This document shows positions 1 to 9,000 of a stretch of 24,113 nucleotides of DNA, in pieces (positions within the stretch are counted from its first letter, which is position 1; every line of letters begins with the position of its first letter). Below the pieces are notes generated by a model that had not been told where the DNA came from, made no database searches, and saw only the letters and a list, made by a program, of their open reading frames with translations. Where the stretch lies: positions 1 through 24,113 of the forward strand of contig CAXNAA020000223.1 in assembly GCA_964200075.2 (NCBI GenBank), written 5' to 3'. The position numbers were made by a program, and so were the translations under genes. The stretch comes from Sphacelaria rigidula. Lineage: Eukaryota; Phaeophyceae; Sphacelariales.

Positions 1-427
1 GAGAGGCGGGTAGCAGGCCGAAATCAGCTATAACGCCCAAATGAATCGCGTCGTGCAGCACTAAACCAGCTCTAACGGCAGTTCTGATCATCGCCTCCGT
101 GCACGTTTTTGGCCGGTTTTGGGGGGGGGCTATCTCGGCAGCAGTCCGTTGTGATTAAAAAAAAAATGGAATTCGGCGTTTGTTTGTTTCCAGATTTTAC
201 ATGCAACGATAACTCCGCGGAATCTTGATCCTTTCACCGCCAGGGCTGCAAATGAGGGTCACGCAAAAATCTTTCAAGTGGATATGATGCCGACCCCGCA
301 AACGGCTAAAAATATCACTCTAATCAGAAGCTAGACTCTCAATCTAGCGAAGATGTTCTTCATCTCGTTTGTATCATCACTGATATTTGTACGCAAAAAT
401 GCTCCTACACTGCTGCACAAAATGTCC
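1..427. other. No gene seen
   Basis: There is no long reading frame and no recognised motif. Short runs of G (near 121-129) and A (near 158-166) are the only notable composition. Confidence 0.6.
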
Positions 428-975
428 TACTTCCTCTGTCCCATAAGTAGAGGTACCTATATTTGTACGGGCCCTTAACGATGTCCGATCGTTTTTATTT
501 TTTATTCTAATAAACACTGCGGTGTTCGTTGGGTTAAGAGAATGTGTTTCAAATTTCCAGCTCGTGCTTGAACCATGCCGCCGAACGGCTGCAAAAAAAA
601 GTAGTCGGCCCAAAATTGGACGTTTTTTTCGCCTTTCCGAGGGGAAAAAAAGTGTCGAATTCTTTTTTCTGATTTTTTTAATCGCCCCTTCGTCCACTGG
701 GGCTTGCTGCCAGGAAGTCCCAGGCGATTAAAAAAATAAAAAATAAAAAACGACACTTTTATTCCCCTCGGAAAGGGGCAAAAAACGGCCATTTTTGGGC
801 CGACTACGTTTTTTGCAGCCGTTCGGCAGCATGGTTCAAGCACGAGCTGCAAATTTCAAACACATTTTCTTACCCAACGAAAACCGTAGAGTTTATTTTA
901 AAAAAAAAAAGATCGGACATCGTTGAGGGCCCGTACAAGTTTAGGTACCTTTACTTATATGGGACAGAGGAAGTA
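428..975. mobile_element. Stowaway-like foldback MITE with TA target duplication
   Basis: Two arms of about 250 bp lie in inverted orientation around a loop of under 40 bases centred near 702. By eye they are 85-90 percent alike. The left end is TA|CTTCCTCTGTCCCATA and the right end is its exact reverse complement followed by TA, so the element proper is 430-973 with TA at 428-429 and 974-975. A TA duplication and ends close to CTCCCTCYGTCCC are the hallmarks of Stowaway-type MITEs of the Tc1/mariner superfamily. No transposase is encoded. ORFs inside it on both strands mirror each other because of the palindrome and are not genes. Confidence 0.85.
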
Positions 976-2499
976 TAACCATTGCATCACAAAGAGGTAA
1001 ACCAACCAACCTTCATCTGAACCCTCACCCGACACCAATAATCCTGTAATTCTCACCCAGGCACCCACCTGACACACACCTAGAGCATATATTGACAGTT
1101 GCAAACGAACTGATTCGCTGCCAATCCCGTCGTGGTAACAACAAAGAGGTTAAATTTTTACCCAAGGTAAATCAAAGGGGAAACAGCCGCTGAAGGAAAC
1201 TCGAGAAACGGGAAATATGGAATTATCGACAAGGGGGGAACACAACGGAATAAAAATGAAAAAAGCAAGAGAAATAACATAGAAAGAGAAATAGAAGGAA
1301 ATTGAAAAGCAAAATGCGGGGTTAAGATCTAAGGCCGGTCCAGTGGGGCGGAAAGAGAAGCCAGGAAGTCCCTGCCGCATGCCTTCAGGTGAGATGCCGT
1401 ACAAAATGAGCCCGCCGCACTGTGAATACGGGTTCCACAACTAGTGGGGTGTTCGAGCAGCAGACATGTTCAGTAGATTGCATGGCTTAGCCCACTAATT
1501 TCCGTGTACAAGAAATACAAGAAATGACTACACAACTCAACGTTTGCGCAACAACCACTCGACTGCTGACTTCGTGCGTGCTGGAAATCAAAATATATCT
1601 TTCGCCAATTACTACGCTAGCGGCTCGGCGACAAGGGCGAAAACTTTTGGCAACTCCGGAGCACCGATCAACCTCCGCAACCAATCTTTGCACGGTGTCC
1701 GTATCTGGTGTATAGCAAAGTTCGCACCCGCCCCTCCCACACACACCCCGCCATCCCCCACCCTCACATTCCCCCCTCTTAGTTGGGCCCACCCGCGCAA
1801 AACACAAGACCCGAGCAACGTGAGAACGTGAATGAGGGGTGAATCCGCGCATGCAACGCACCTCTGTACCGAACACTACAGAGCTACAAAAAACGGTTCG
1901 TCACGGGGGAAAAATATAGGGTCACCACCATCACCACCACTACGCCCACCACCACCACCAGTATTTTTGGTGTTCATCTACGGAACCGCTCCCTTCCGCC
2001 TCGTTTTCCATCCCTCCCTCTTGCTCTGAAACCAACAGTTTTTGGTTTTCATTTCGTCGGGACCGGAAGATATTTTTTTTCGGTGTCGAGATGCACAAAA
2101 GAAGAGTAGTTTCACCGGCGAGAGTCCAAGGGGAGCCCACCTTCGGAGTTCACAACACGGATATTCTTGGTGTATTTTGCGCTCTTTTACGTCACTGTCT
2201 GCCCATCATTCTAGGATAACATGTACCCCCCCCCCCCCTGTGCCTCGTCTGTTGGACACGCATGTCTCAAAGATGAGCTCAATTACTAGGTACGATCAAC
2301 GACATATCAAAAGGCAAGTAAGGGTACGCATGTAAAAGCTAAGACTGCTACTGCTAAAAACGAAGTACCCTATGGTTGAGTCAAAGCCGAATGTTTGCGC
2401 AAACACAAAGCATTTCCAGTCCTTCATTTTTCTTCATCTGAAAGGCAGCAACTAGTGGGTGCATCGTCCCGGCTCCCCAAAAAACCAACGCCAAGGGAC
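976..2499. other. Non-coding region with simple-sequence tracts
   Basis: No gene is recognised. A CCA/CCACCAT-type tract lies at about 1923-1961, a C-rich stretch at 1726-1780 and a C homopolymer near 2226-2238. Two overlapping frames on opposite strands at 1487-1876 have no identifiable domain and are not called. Confidence 0.55.
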
Positions 2500-3834
2500 A
2501 CTACGAATCAAATTTTTATTCCAGAAGTTCGACATATCGCGATATCCCGGATTTTCTAACTAAATTGCCGTTTTTACCACCAGTTGGCATCGCTACGTCG
2601 GGATCCAGGAGGATGACTTCTCAAATAATACGTAGTACGTACAAAAACATGAACATTGGAATTTTTCCACGTGATCAGTGCTAGATACAATTTGACGGAG
2701 AATATCTTCATCGCTTGGTAAAATAATAAAATATGATAAGCCAACGTATGCATGTATGAATGTATATGTGCTCGAAGAAGAGAAACCATCACAGTAGCTG
2801 GAAACACCACAGGCTGCCTGTCCTCGAGGGGATCAACACTGCGACACGGCACAGGCGGCTCTTTCAAACATGAAAATAAAAAGGCCAGGGTTCTCTCGGC
2901 CTATTATTTAACCAAAGACCGCGGGCGCGGCCATTACAGACCACAACAATAATCACACACGGACGTCGCGTGCATGGCGTCACGGCCACAACATCGAACA
3001 CCAAGAAGTCGCCTTTCATTACTCCAGTTTCCCCCTGGAAAGCAAGTGTGATTTTTCCATCGTGCTACATGCGAAGCACTGCATATCGGGCCACAAGCGG
3101 AGTGCCTCACTCGCGCGTAACATAAAACGACTAGACGACTAAACGACTAAACGACGACTTCCCACAGCAAATGATTGCGAACTCTCGCACACATAAAACG
3201 TCTCCGTACATGACACGGCTTCCAAACGAACATCATTCAAGATCGCAAATAAGTATCAATTTCTTAATTTACAGTCACATACCTAGCAGCTACAAAAAAA
3301 TGACACGTTCGCAGAGGAACCAATTTAAAGTCAGCAGCTCGTGATTACAGCGTTTGGCATTGTCCTATCAGCCTGCACCCAGTTGGCTAAAAACATAAAA
3401 CATCCAAATGACGCCAACACGTTCGTCGGGGGGTCGGTGGGGGGTGTACTCATGACTCTGGGAAAGAGAGAACTCGTGAACATCACGCACCTTCAAATCA
3501 ACCTATACAGGAACACGAAACCCTGCCCGTTTCACGTTGCTGTCGCCATCTTGGGATCAGGTAAAAAGCTCCGTAAAACTCCCGACAACACATCAGGTAG
3601 CACGAACATGCACACACAGACGCACAGAACAGCCATGATCCCAAGAGCGGCGGGACAGCGGCACGAGTTCAACCGACGCACCGCAATTTTTGGCCAACAC
3701 AAGATGCAGAATTCACACCCATTACCGAAAGCTCGCATGTATTTCCTCTGAGGGCTAGGACTAGCCCTATAGCTATCCCGCCCCGGCTCCCATTCCCTTT
3801 GTCTCCACAAAGTTGATACTTCCTACGAAGTGCC
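2500..3834 (-). other. 3' flank / probable 3' untranslated region of the factor gene
   Basis: This is the sequence downstream of the stop codon on the coding strand. A minus-strand AATAAA (plus TTTATT) lies at 2515-2520, about 1.3 kb past the stop. It is the only match I found, so the polyadenylation site is uncertain. No convincing ORF is present. The plus-strand frame at 3341-3751 starts with GTG and has no recognisable motif. Confidence 0.3.
3125..3159. repeat. Short tandem repeat, 8-bp unit AAACGACT
   Basis: Four and a bit units of AAACGACT, with one A-to-G variant, run head to tail in the 3' flank of the factor gene. If transcribed this would be in the 3' UTR. Confidence 0.8.
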
Positions 3835-6057
3835 TTACGAGGCATCCACATTATCCATCAGCTCCCATAGGTCCCTCAACATGCTGTCCTCTTGCCCGCC
3901 ATCTCCCCGCCCCCCGCCGCCGACCGCACTCATAGACCGCTCTGCTTCGCGGACGCCGACGCTGCCGGTACGGGATACAGGTACAGGCTCGGAGGCAGCA
4001 GTAGCACCTGCCGCTGCAGACAAATCGACACCGCCTTCGGATAATGAGGCTTGGTCGCACCAAGGACGTCCATCGACATCTCGGTGCACTCCCGCTGGCG
4101 TAGCTGCCAGGGGTGTTGGATAAACGGTGGTCGCTAGCGGGCGGGCGCCGTGCTGCAGCACAGGGTGGTGCTGGAGCGTGGGTGGGGTGGTGGCCGAGGG
4201 CGGGTGCTGCGGCGCCGGCTCCGCCGCCGCCGCCACGCCCCCAAGCAACACGCGCTGCGCCGCCGAAGACGATGGTCGTCGGGATTGCGCGGCACGGTGC
4301 CAGGACGGTGGCAGAACACCTCGACTCCCCGTCTGCAGCTGCGGGAGGAACGCAGAGTCACGTGTTCCCCCGCTAACAGCGCCAGCCACCAGCGACACGC
4401 GCGGCGAAGAAGGCGCGACGGCCCACGACTGTGCAAGCAATATGTCGGCGCCCGGTAACTCCCCCGACGAAAACGACGGCGCCGCTGTCACCGCGTCGTA
4501 TGTCGGTCGTGGTCGTTCTTCCGCCGCCGCAGCCCCGTCGCTGCCCCCGCCACCTCCTACGACTGATACCCCGTCTGCTTGCACCATAGTTTTAAATTGC
4601 TGCGCCGCAGCGCCGCAGAATTCGCGATATTCAGCAGTTGCCGACAATTCCTGTCGGTACGGGAGCGCGCTGAAACACAACTGGCTGCCGCTACCAGCGC
4701 ATGGGCCGCTACCACCGCTTCCGCCGCTTCCGCCGCCACCTTGCACGTTCATCGTTACCGAAGGAGATGTCCATCCAACAGTTTTGGGATTCAGTTGTGT
4801 GTCACTGAATGTGCTTCCTTCAGTTCCCCATGCGGTGGACGGGTCTCCCACATCTTGTATACGCAGACTGGGCAGCAGTAGCCCGGGAACAACGCCAGTA
4901 GTGTTGCCCCCGCCTCCGCCACCGCCGCCGCCAGAACCATTCATCTTAAGAACACCGCCTACGAGGCCGCGGCGATCTCCTGACACGCTCGATTCTTTCT
5001 GGAGCGACCGTGCCTGTCCGTGCCTCTGTCTCCACGCTTCGGGGAATGGTATCATCTGCTGGGGTGCTCCGCCACCACCACTTCGACGGGCGCCCGCGGC
5101 AGCGGCCATCGGTTCCACCTTGACCGTAGATATCGAAAGGTCGTCACCACCAGCGCCGCCGTCGATGTTCTTGGCCTCAGGGGGTTGCATTAGGAGGTAC
5201 GAGTATGGCGGAAGCATTTGCTGCTGTTGTTGCTGCTCCTCCCGCAGCTGCTGTTGCTGTGGAGGTTGTCGCGGATGCTGCAGTCCTTGGCGCCGGCTGT
5301 CGTGGCTGCTGTCCGGCGACGACGAATCGATAACTTTGTTCATCTCTCCACTGCAGGACATAGACGACAGCGGCGACAGCCTCCCCGACGCCCCTGATGG
5401 ATCATCGGTGCCGTCAACGGCTGATCTCGAAGCGCCTCTCATCGCCACTGCTGTCACCGTCGCCGAGGACGGTGCCTGCTGCTCGCCCGTCATCTCCCGT
5501 GGCAAAGAGATCGGCATACGTCTGGCAACCCGCGGCGATTGTTCGGACGCGTCCATTGAATCATGACCCGCTTTCTCGGGTCCTACCTCTAAATCGGACG
5601 ATTCCGAACATCTTGGTCCCGTTTTGATGGGCCCGAGAAGTAGCCCCTCTGACAGGGCCGACGGCGACTGCGGCGAAAGCGGCAGCTGATCGGGTTTCGT
5701 TAGACTGGTCAGCGCCGCCGCGGATGTAGGCGATATATTCGAACCTCGCCTTTGCCTACTAGCCGCTTCTCCTTGGGGCGGGGACGCACACGTTGATATA
5801 GTGGACATGGTCGAGGTGGCGTGCCGCGAGGAGTTATTTTTGGCATACAACTTGCCCAGTCCCGTGATCGCATTGCAGTGCTTAACGCAGACTTGCCTGG
5901 AGCAAAGGTCACCCTCGGAGTCAAAGTGTAGTGGCTTGTTGGTGACGGTGGACCGCCGAAGCTCCACTGGAGCGGCGGCGACCAGCGTGAGATACTCGTC
6001 TCGTTTCCCGAACGCACGCAGAACCGTAAGCGCCGTATGGTAACCATGGAGCTGGTA
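3835..6057 (-). CDS. Exon 3 (terminal) of the transcription factor: end of folded region, disordered tail, acidic C-terminus
   Basis: This exon has 740 codons plus TAA, beginning after CCTCAG|TAC. The first 60 or so residues look folded (YQLHGYHTALTVLRAFGKR, then DEYLTLVAA) and include three Cys at product positions about 711, 716 and 720. The rest is low complexity: Ser/Pro-rich, poly-Gln (about 925-939), poly-Gly (about 1035-1043), Gly/Ser repeats and Ala runs. A SUMO-type motif VKVE lies around Lys972. The last 17 residues break the low complexity with an acidic, Leu/Trp/Met-containing segment (SMLRDLWELMDNVDAS), typical of acidic activation domains. A 479-codon frame on the opposite strand is a shadow of the GC-rich codons. 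The frame also runs upstream to about 6198, but a pyrimidine-rich stretch just before the CAG makes that part intron. I see no donor breaking the exon. A single long last exon is plausible, but disordered sequence gives little independent check. Confidence 0.74.
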   Translation of the reverse strand, partial: YQLHGYHTALTVLRAFGKRDEYLTLVAAAPVELRRSTVTNKPLHFDSEGDLCSRQVCVKHCNAITGLGKLYAKNNSSRHATSTMSTISTCASPPQGEAASRQRRGSNISPTSAAALTSLTKPDQLPLSPQSPSALSEGLLLGPIKTGPRCSESSDLEVGPEKAGHDSMDASEQSPRVARRMPISLPREMTGEQQAPSSATVTAVAMRGASRSAVDGTDDPSGASGRLSPLSSMSCSGEMNKVIDSSSPDSSHDSRRQGLQHPRQPPQQQQLREEQQQQQQMLPPYSYLLMQPPEAKNIDGGAGGDDLSISTVKVEPMAAAAGARRSGGGGAPQQMIPFPEAWRQRHGQARSLQKESSVSGDRRGLVGGVLKMNGSGGGGGGGGGNTTGVVPGLLLPSLRIQDVGDPSTAWGTEGSTFSDTQLNPKTVGWTSPSVTMNVQGGGGSGGSGGSGPCAGSGSQLCFSALPYRQELSATAEYREFCGAAAQQFKTMVQADGVSVVGGGGGSDGAAAAEERPRPTYDAVTAAPSFSSGELPGADILLAQSWAVAPSSPRVSLVAGAVSGGTRDSAFLPQLQTGSRGVLPPSWHRAAQSRRPSSSAAQRVLLGGVAAAAEPAPQHPPSATTPPTLQHHPVLQHGARPLATTVYPTPLAATPAGVHRDVDGRPWCDQASLSEGGVDLSAAAGATAASEPVPVSRTGSVGVREAERSMSAVGGGGRGDGGQEDSMLRDLWELMDNVDAS

Positions 6058-9000
6058 CTGAGGACACGACCGTGCATGGACAATATGATATGGGAAACGA
6101 AGTCGGCATGGCGGAGGCGGGGGATGAAAAATATCAAAAGAATCACGACTTGATACTCTGTCAGCTCGAAAGCTGCGACTTGACGACAATCTGAGCACTT
6201 CATCACGGAAGACAAGAAAAAACGGATTCCCTACTGCTCATATCCTTCGTGGTATTCCTCGGTGTTGAAAACAGCAAAGCTGCATCGAATGCATCGCCCC
6301 GCGTGAACAATGCTGAGCAGAAAACCGTGTTCTCACCCTCGCAAGGCCCGGGCAGTCTGCGATGCAGCGTGCAACGTCTCTCGCGTGCCGAAGCAGCTCC
6401 GAAAACTCTTGGAGGCCGCAATGAAGCCCGATGAAGGCGTTACCCAGAGCGTACACCGCCATCGCTTCAGAAGGGGGCATCTCCTGAAAGTGGGGCCATC
6501 GATACGACGCGAGCGTGCAGGCAGACACAGATCTTTCAGGGCACTCCTTCACCCTGGGCTTCTTGCATCGAGTTCCACTACGAGCTGGGCCAGCCAACAC
6601 ATTTCATGTCCGGATGATGGGTGACACGCGACTTCATTTGAGGAGTTAGGCACTGGCAAAACTGACACATTTTTATCACCAAGACGCGAAACATTCTTGG
6701 GGATACGAAAAAAAAAAAAAAGTTGGAGCCATTTGAAATTTCAGCAAACAACTAGAAAATGTTACAACTCTCATGGGAAAAAAAATATAGGCTCATATCC
6801 CCGAGCCCGAACTTTTCGCTTGCGCACAGAAAAATCTCGGCTGAAAACTCCTAAAATTGGGGCGCGCGTGGAACCTCTTGTGTGACACCTCTGCGCCCTG
6901 GTGGTCCAACAGATAGAGGAGCCTAAATTTACGTCGGTCACGAGTTCGGATCCCGACACGACCTTTTTTTCCATACGTCACTTCTAACGGAAAACAAGGA
7001 TAAATATCTGGGAAAGTGTTTTTTTTGGCTTTTACGTCGTCTTCGACCTAAAAATTGAGCTATGTAATTTTCAAACCTTGGAATGCCTTGCTGCACTCAT
7101 TGAGATGGTTCCAGCACACCTGTGCGTTTTTTCCGGTGGCCGCAGTTTCTTCTGTTTCTGCCCAAATTTGCATTTTTCTCGGAGATCGCTCATCTTTCTC
7201 GCTCACCGGTCAAGTCCATACAAATTTCGAACGTTGTGTGGACTTGACCGGTCTCCGCCAAAAATGAGCAGTCTCCGGAAAAATGCCAGTTTGGGCACAA
7301 GAACAGCTGAGGGCACCGGGAAAACGCACAGATGCGCTAGAAGCGTCTTAACGAGTGCAGCAAGGGATTCCCAAGGTGTCAGGATCCGCCTTTTTCTCTT
7401 TGAGAGCGTGAAACGACTTACCGGCTGTGAAAAAGCGCTTTTTTTCTGATTTTTTTTCTTGTTTGCCATCAGAAGCGATCTAATCTCGCATTCTCTCTCC
7501 TTCTCAACTGAGATAACATACTGTCACCACCGAGGATTGGATGGAGGGAAAGCGCTGTAGCCCAGTCCGAATTGGATACTTGTGCCTGTGCTCCTTATAT
7601 GCGATAATCGACTCGGAGGCCCCTCCCATGATGGAGCTTCTGACGCGCTTCATACCATCTCGCAGCATTCCTCGTGCGCTCTTGACTGTGCATGTCAAAG
7701 TCGCCATAGGTATGCGCTGGGCCGGCCTTGAAACTGAAGTTCCTTCCAACGCACATATCTCAAGAACCGCGGCAACATATCGCAATGTAAACATCTATCC
7801 CTGTGATCGGGAGATCGCCACGCGTGTGCTCCGACTGCTCTTACTGTACGTAGTGGCGTTCATATAAATAAGAAGGTGGTGTGCCAAAAACACACCGAGT
7901 TAAGTTCAAGACAAAACAGCGGTCCAAGGGTCAGACTGTCACCGTTTGGGTGCAGGGAACGTGAGTTCGATCTTGGCCTGATACACTTTTCCCCCCTTCA
8001 AAATGTATGATACGTCGAAAACGTGAGGACGTGGTGGGAGATCGATTGATCCCTCAAGACCACGAACTCATCCCGAGGGAGAACAAGGGTTGAGGCTACT
8101 TATCATGTATAAAAAAAACAGTGCGAAAAAACCACACTCTGGACGATGGACACAATAATAGTCCAGTGCTCGAGTAATAGACGCGGGGGACAACCTATCG
8201 ATGAATATTGTCGAACACAATAAAAGGTAAAACACATCTATTGATATGTATTGCAACGGACAACAGATGTCGCAAGAGTCGACCAAGAGCCTACGGCAAT
8301 TACAATAGATTAAGGTCGCCAGCCATCGATGGACATCGTTCACCGCAATATATTCTGGGCGTGTTTATCGATAGCCACCGCCATACTCGATGGATTTGGT
8401 GAAACATCCATCGACAGTCATTGCCACCATCAATAGATTTGGTGAGCCATCTATCGACAGCAATTTGCCGTCATCAATAGATTTGGTGAGCCGTCTATCG
8501 GTTGCCTTTGGCGTCATCAATAGAGTTGGTGAACAATCTATCAATAGCTTCTGCCGCCGGCAAAGGATTTTGGGCTATCGCCCAATAATCATTGCCGTCA
8601 ACAATTGATTGTCGTAGGGAGCATCTGTCGATAGCCAGGTGACATCAAAGATAGGGCTTAATAAATATATGGCTCACTGCAGCGGTCTTATGGCATCAAC
8701 GGCAGTATCCCTCACACATCAACACGCAACTACTTGAGGCGGTAGTTGGGCACAGCTTCTGTGGAATAAGGTCGAAACATACCTCGAATAATGTGCATAC
8801 GAAGTACATAGCTAGTGATCGACGCCATTCAGCTCCCATTGTGGCCAGCTACAGATATTGATGGCGGCGGTTCAGATTGTATTGTGATCAGCAAAAGACA
8901 TTGGTGGGCACCATTTAGATCCCATTGTGACCAAAGATATGTATTGGTGGCCGCGTTGCAGGTCCTACTGCGATTAGCAATAGATACCGGCGGCCGAAAT

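Noticed and set aside
377-852. Several frames within the first foldback
   Set aside because: Opposite-strand peptides mirror each other because of the palindrome; they are by-products of the MITE.
1487-1876. Overlapping frames on both strands (129 and 95 codons)
   Set aside because: They compete for the same bases, neither has a known motif, and there is no splice or promoter support. The plus frame has fairly gene-like residues at 1544-1710 but nothing identifies it.
3341-3751. 136-codon plus-strand frame
   Set aside because: Starts at GTG, lies antisense in the 3' flank of the factor gene, and has no recognisable domain.
5180-5220. PPYSY in the factor protein as a forkhead-domain start
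   Set aside because: Only five residues match, within a Gln/Pro-rich disordered stretch, and no forkhead fold follows.
4127-5566. 479-codon open frame on the plus strand
   Set aside because: It lies wholly antisense to the terminal exon of the factor gene. Its Cys/Pro/Ser runs are the complement of Gly/Gln/Ser codon runs; no start context or domain supports it.
6895-6970. Functional tRNA gene
   Set aside because: A and B boxes fit, but the acceptor stem does not pair and the T stem has only three of five pairs.
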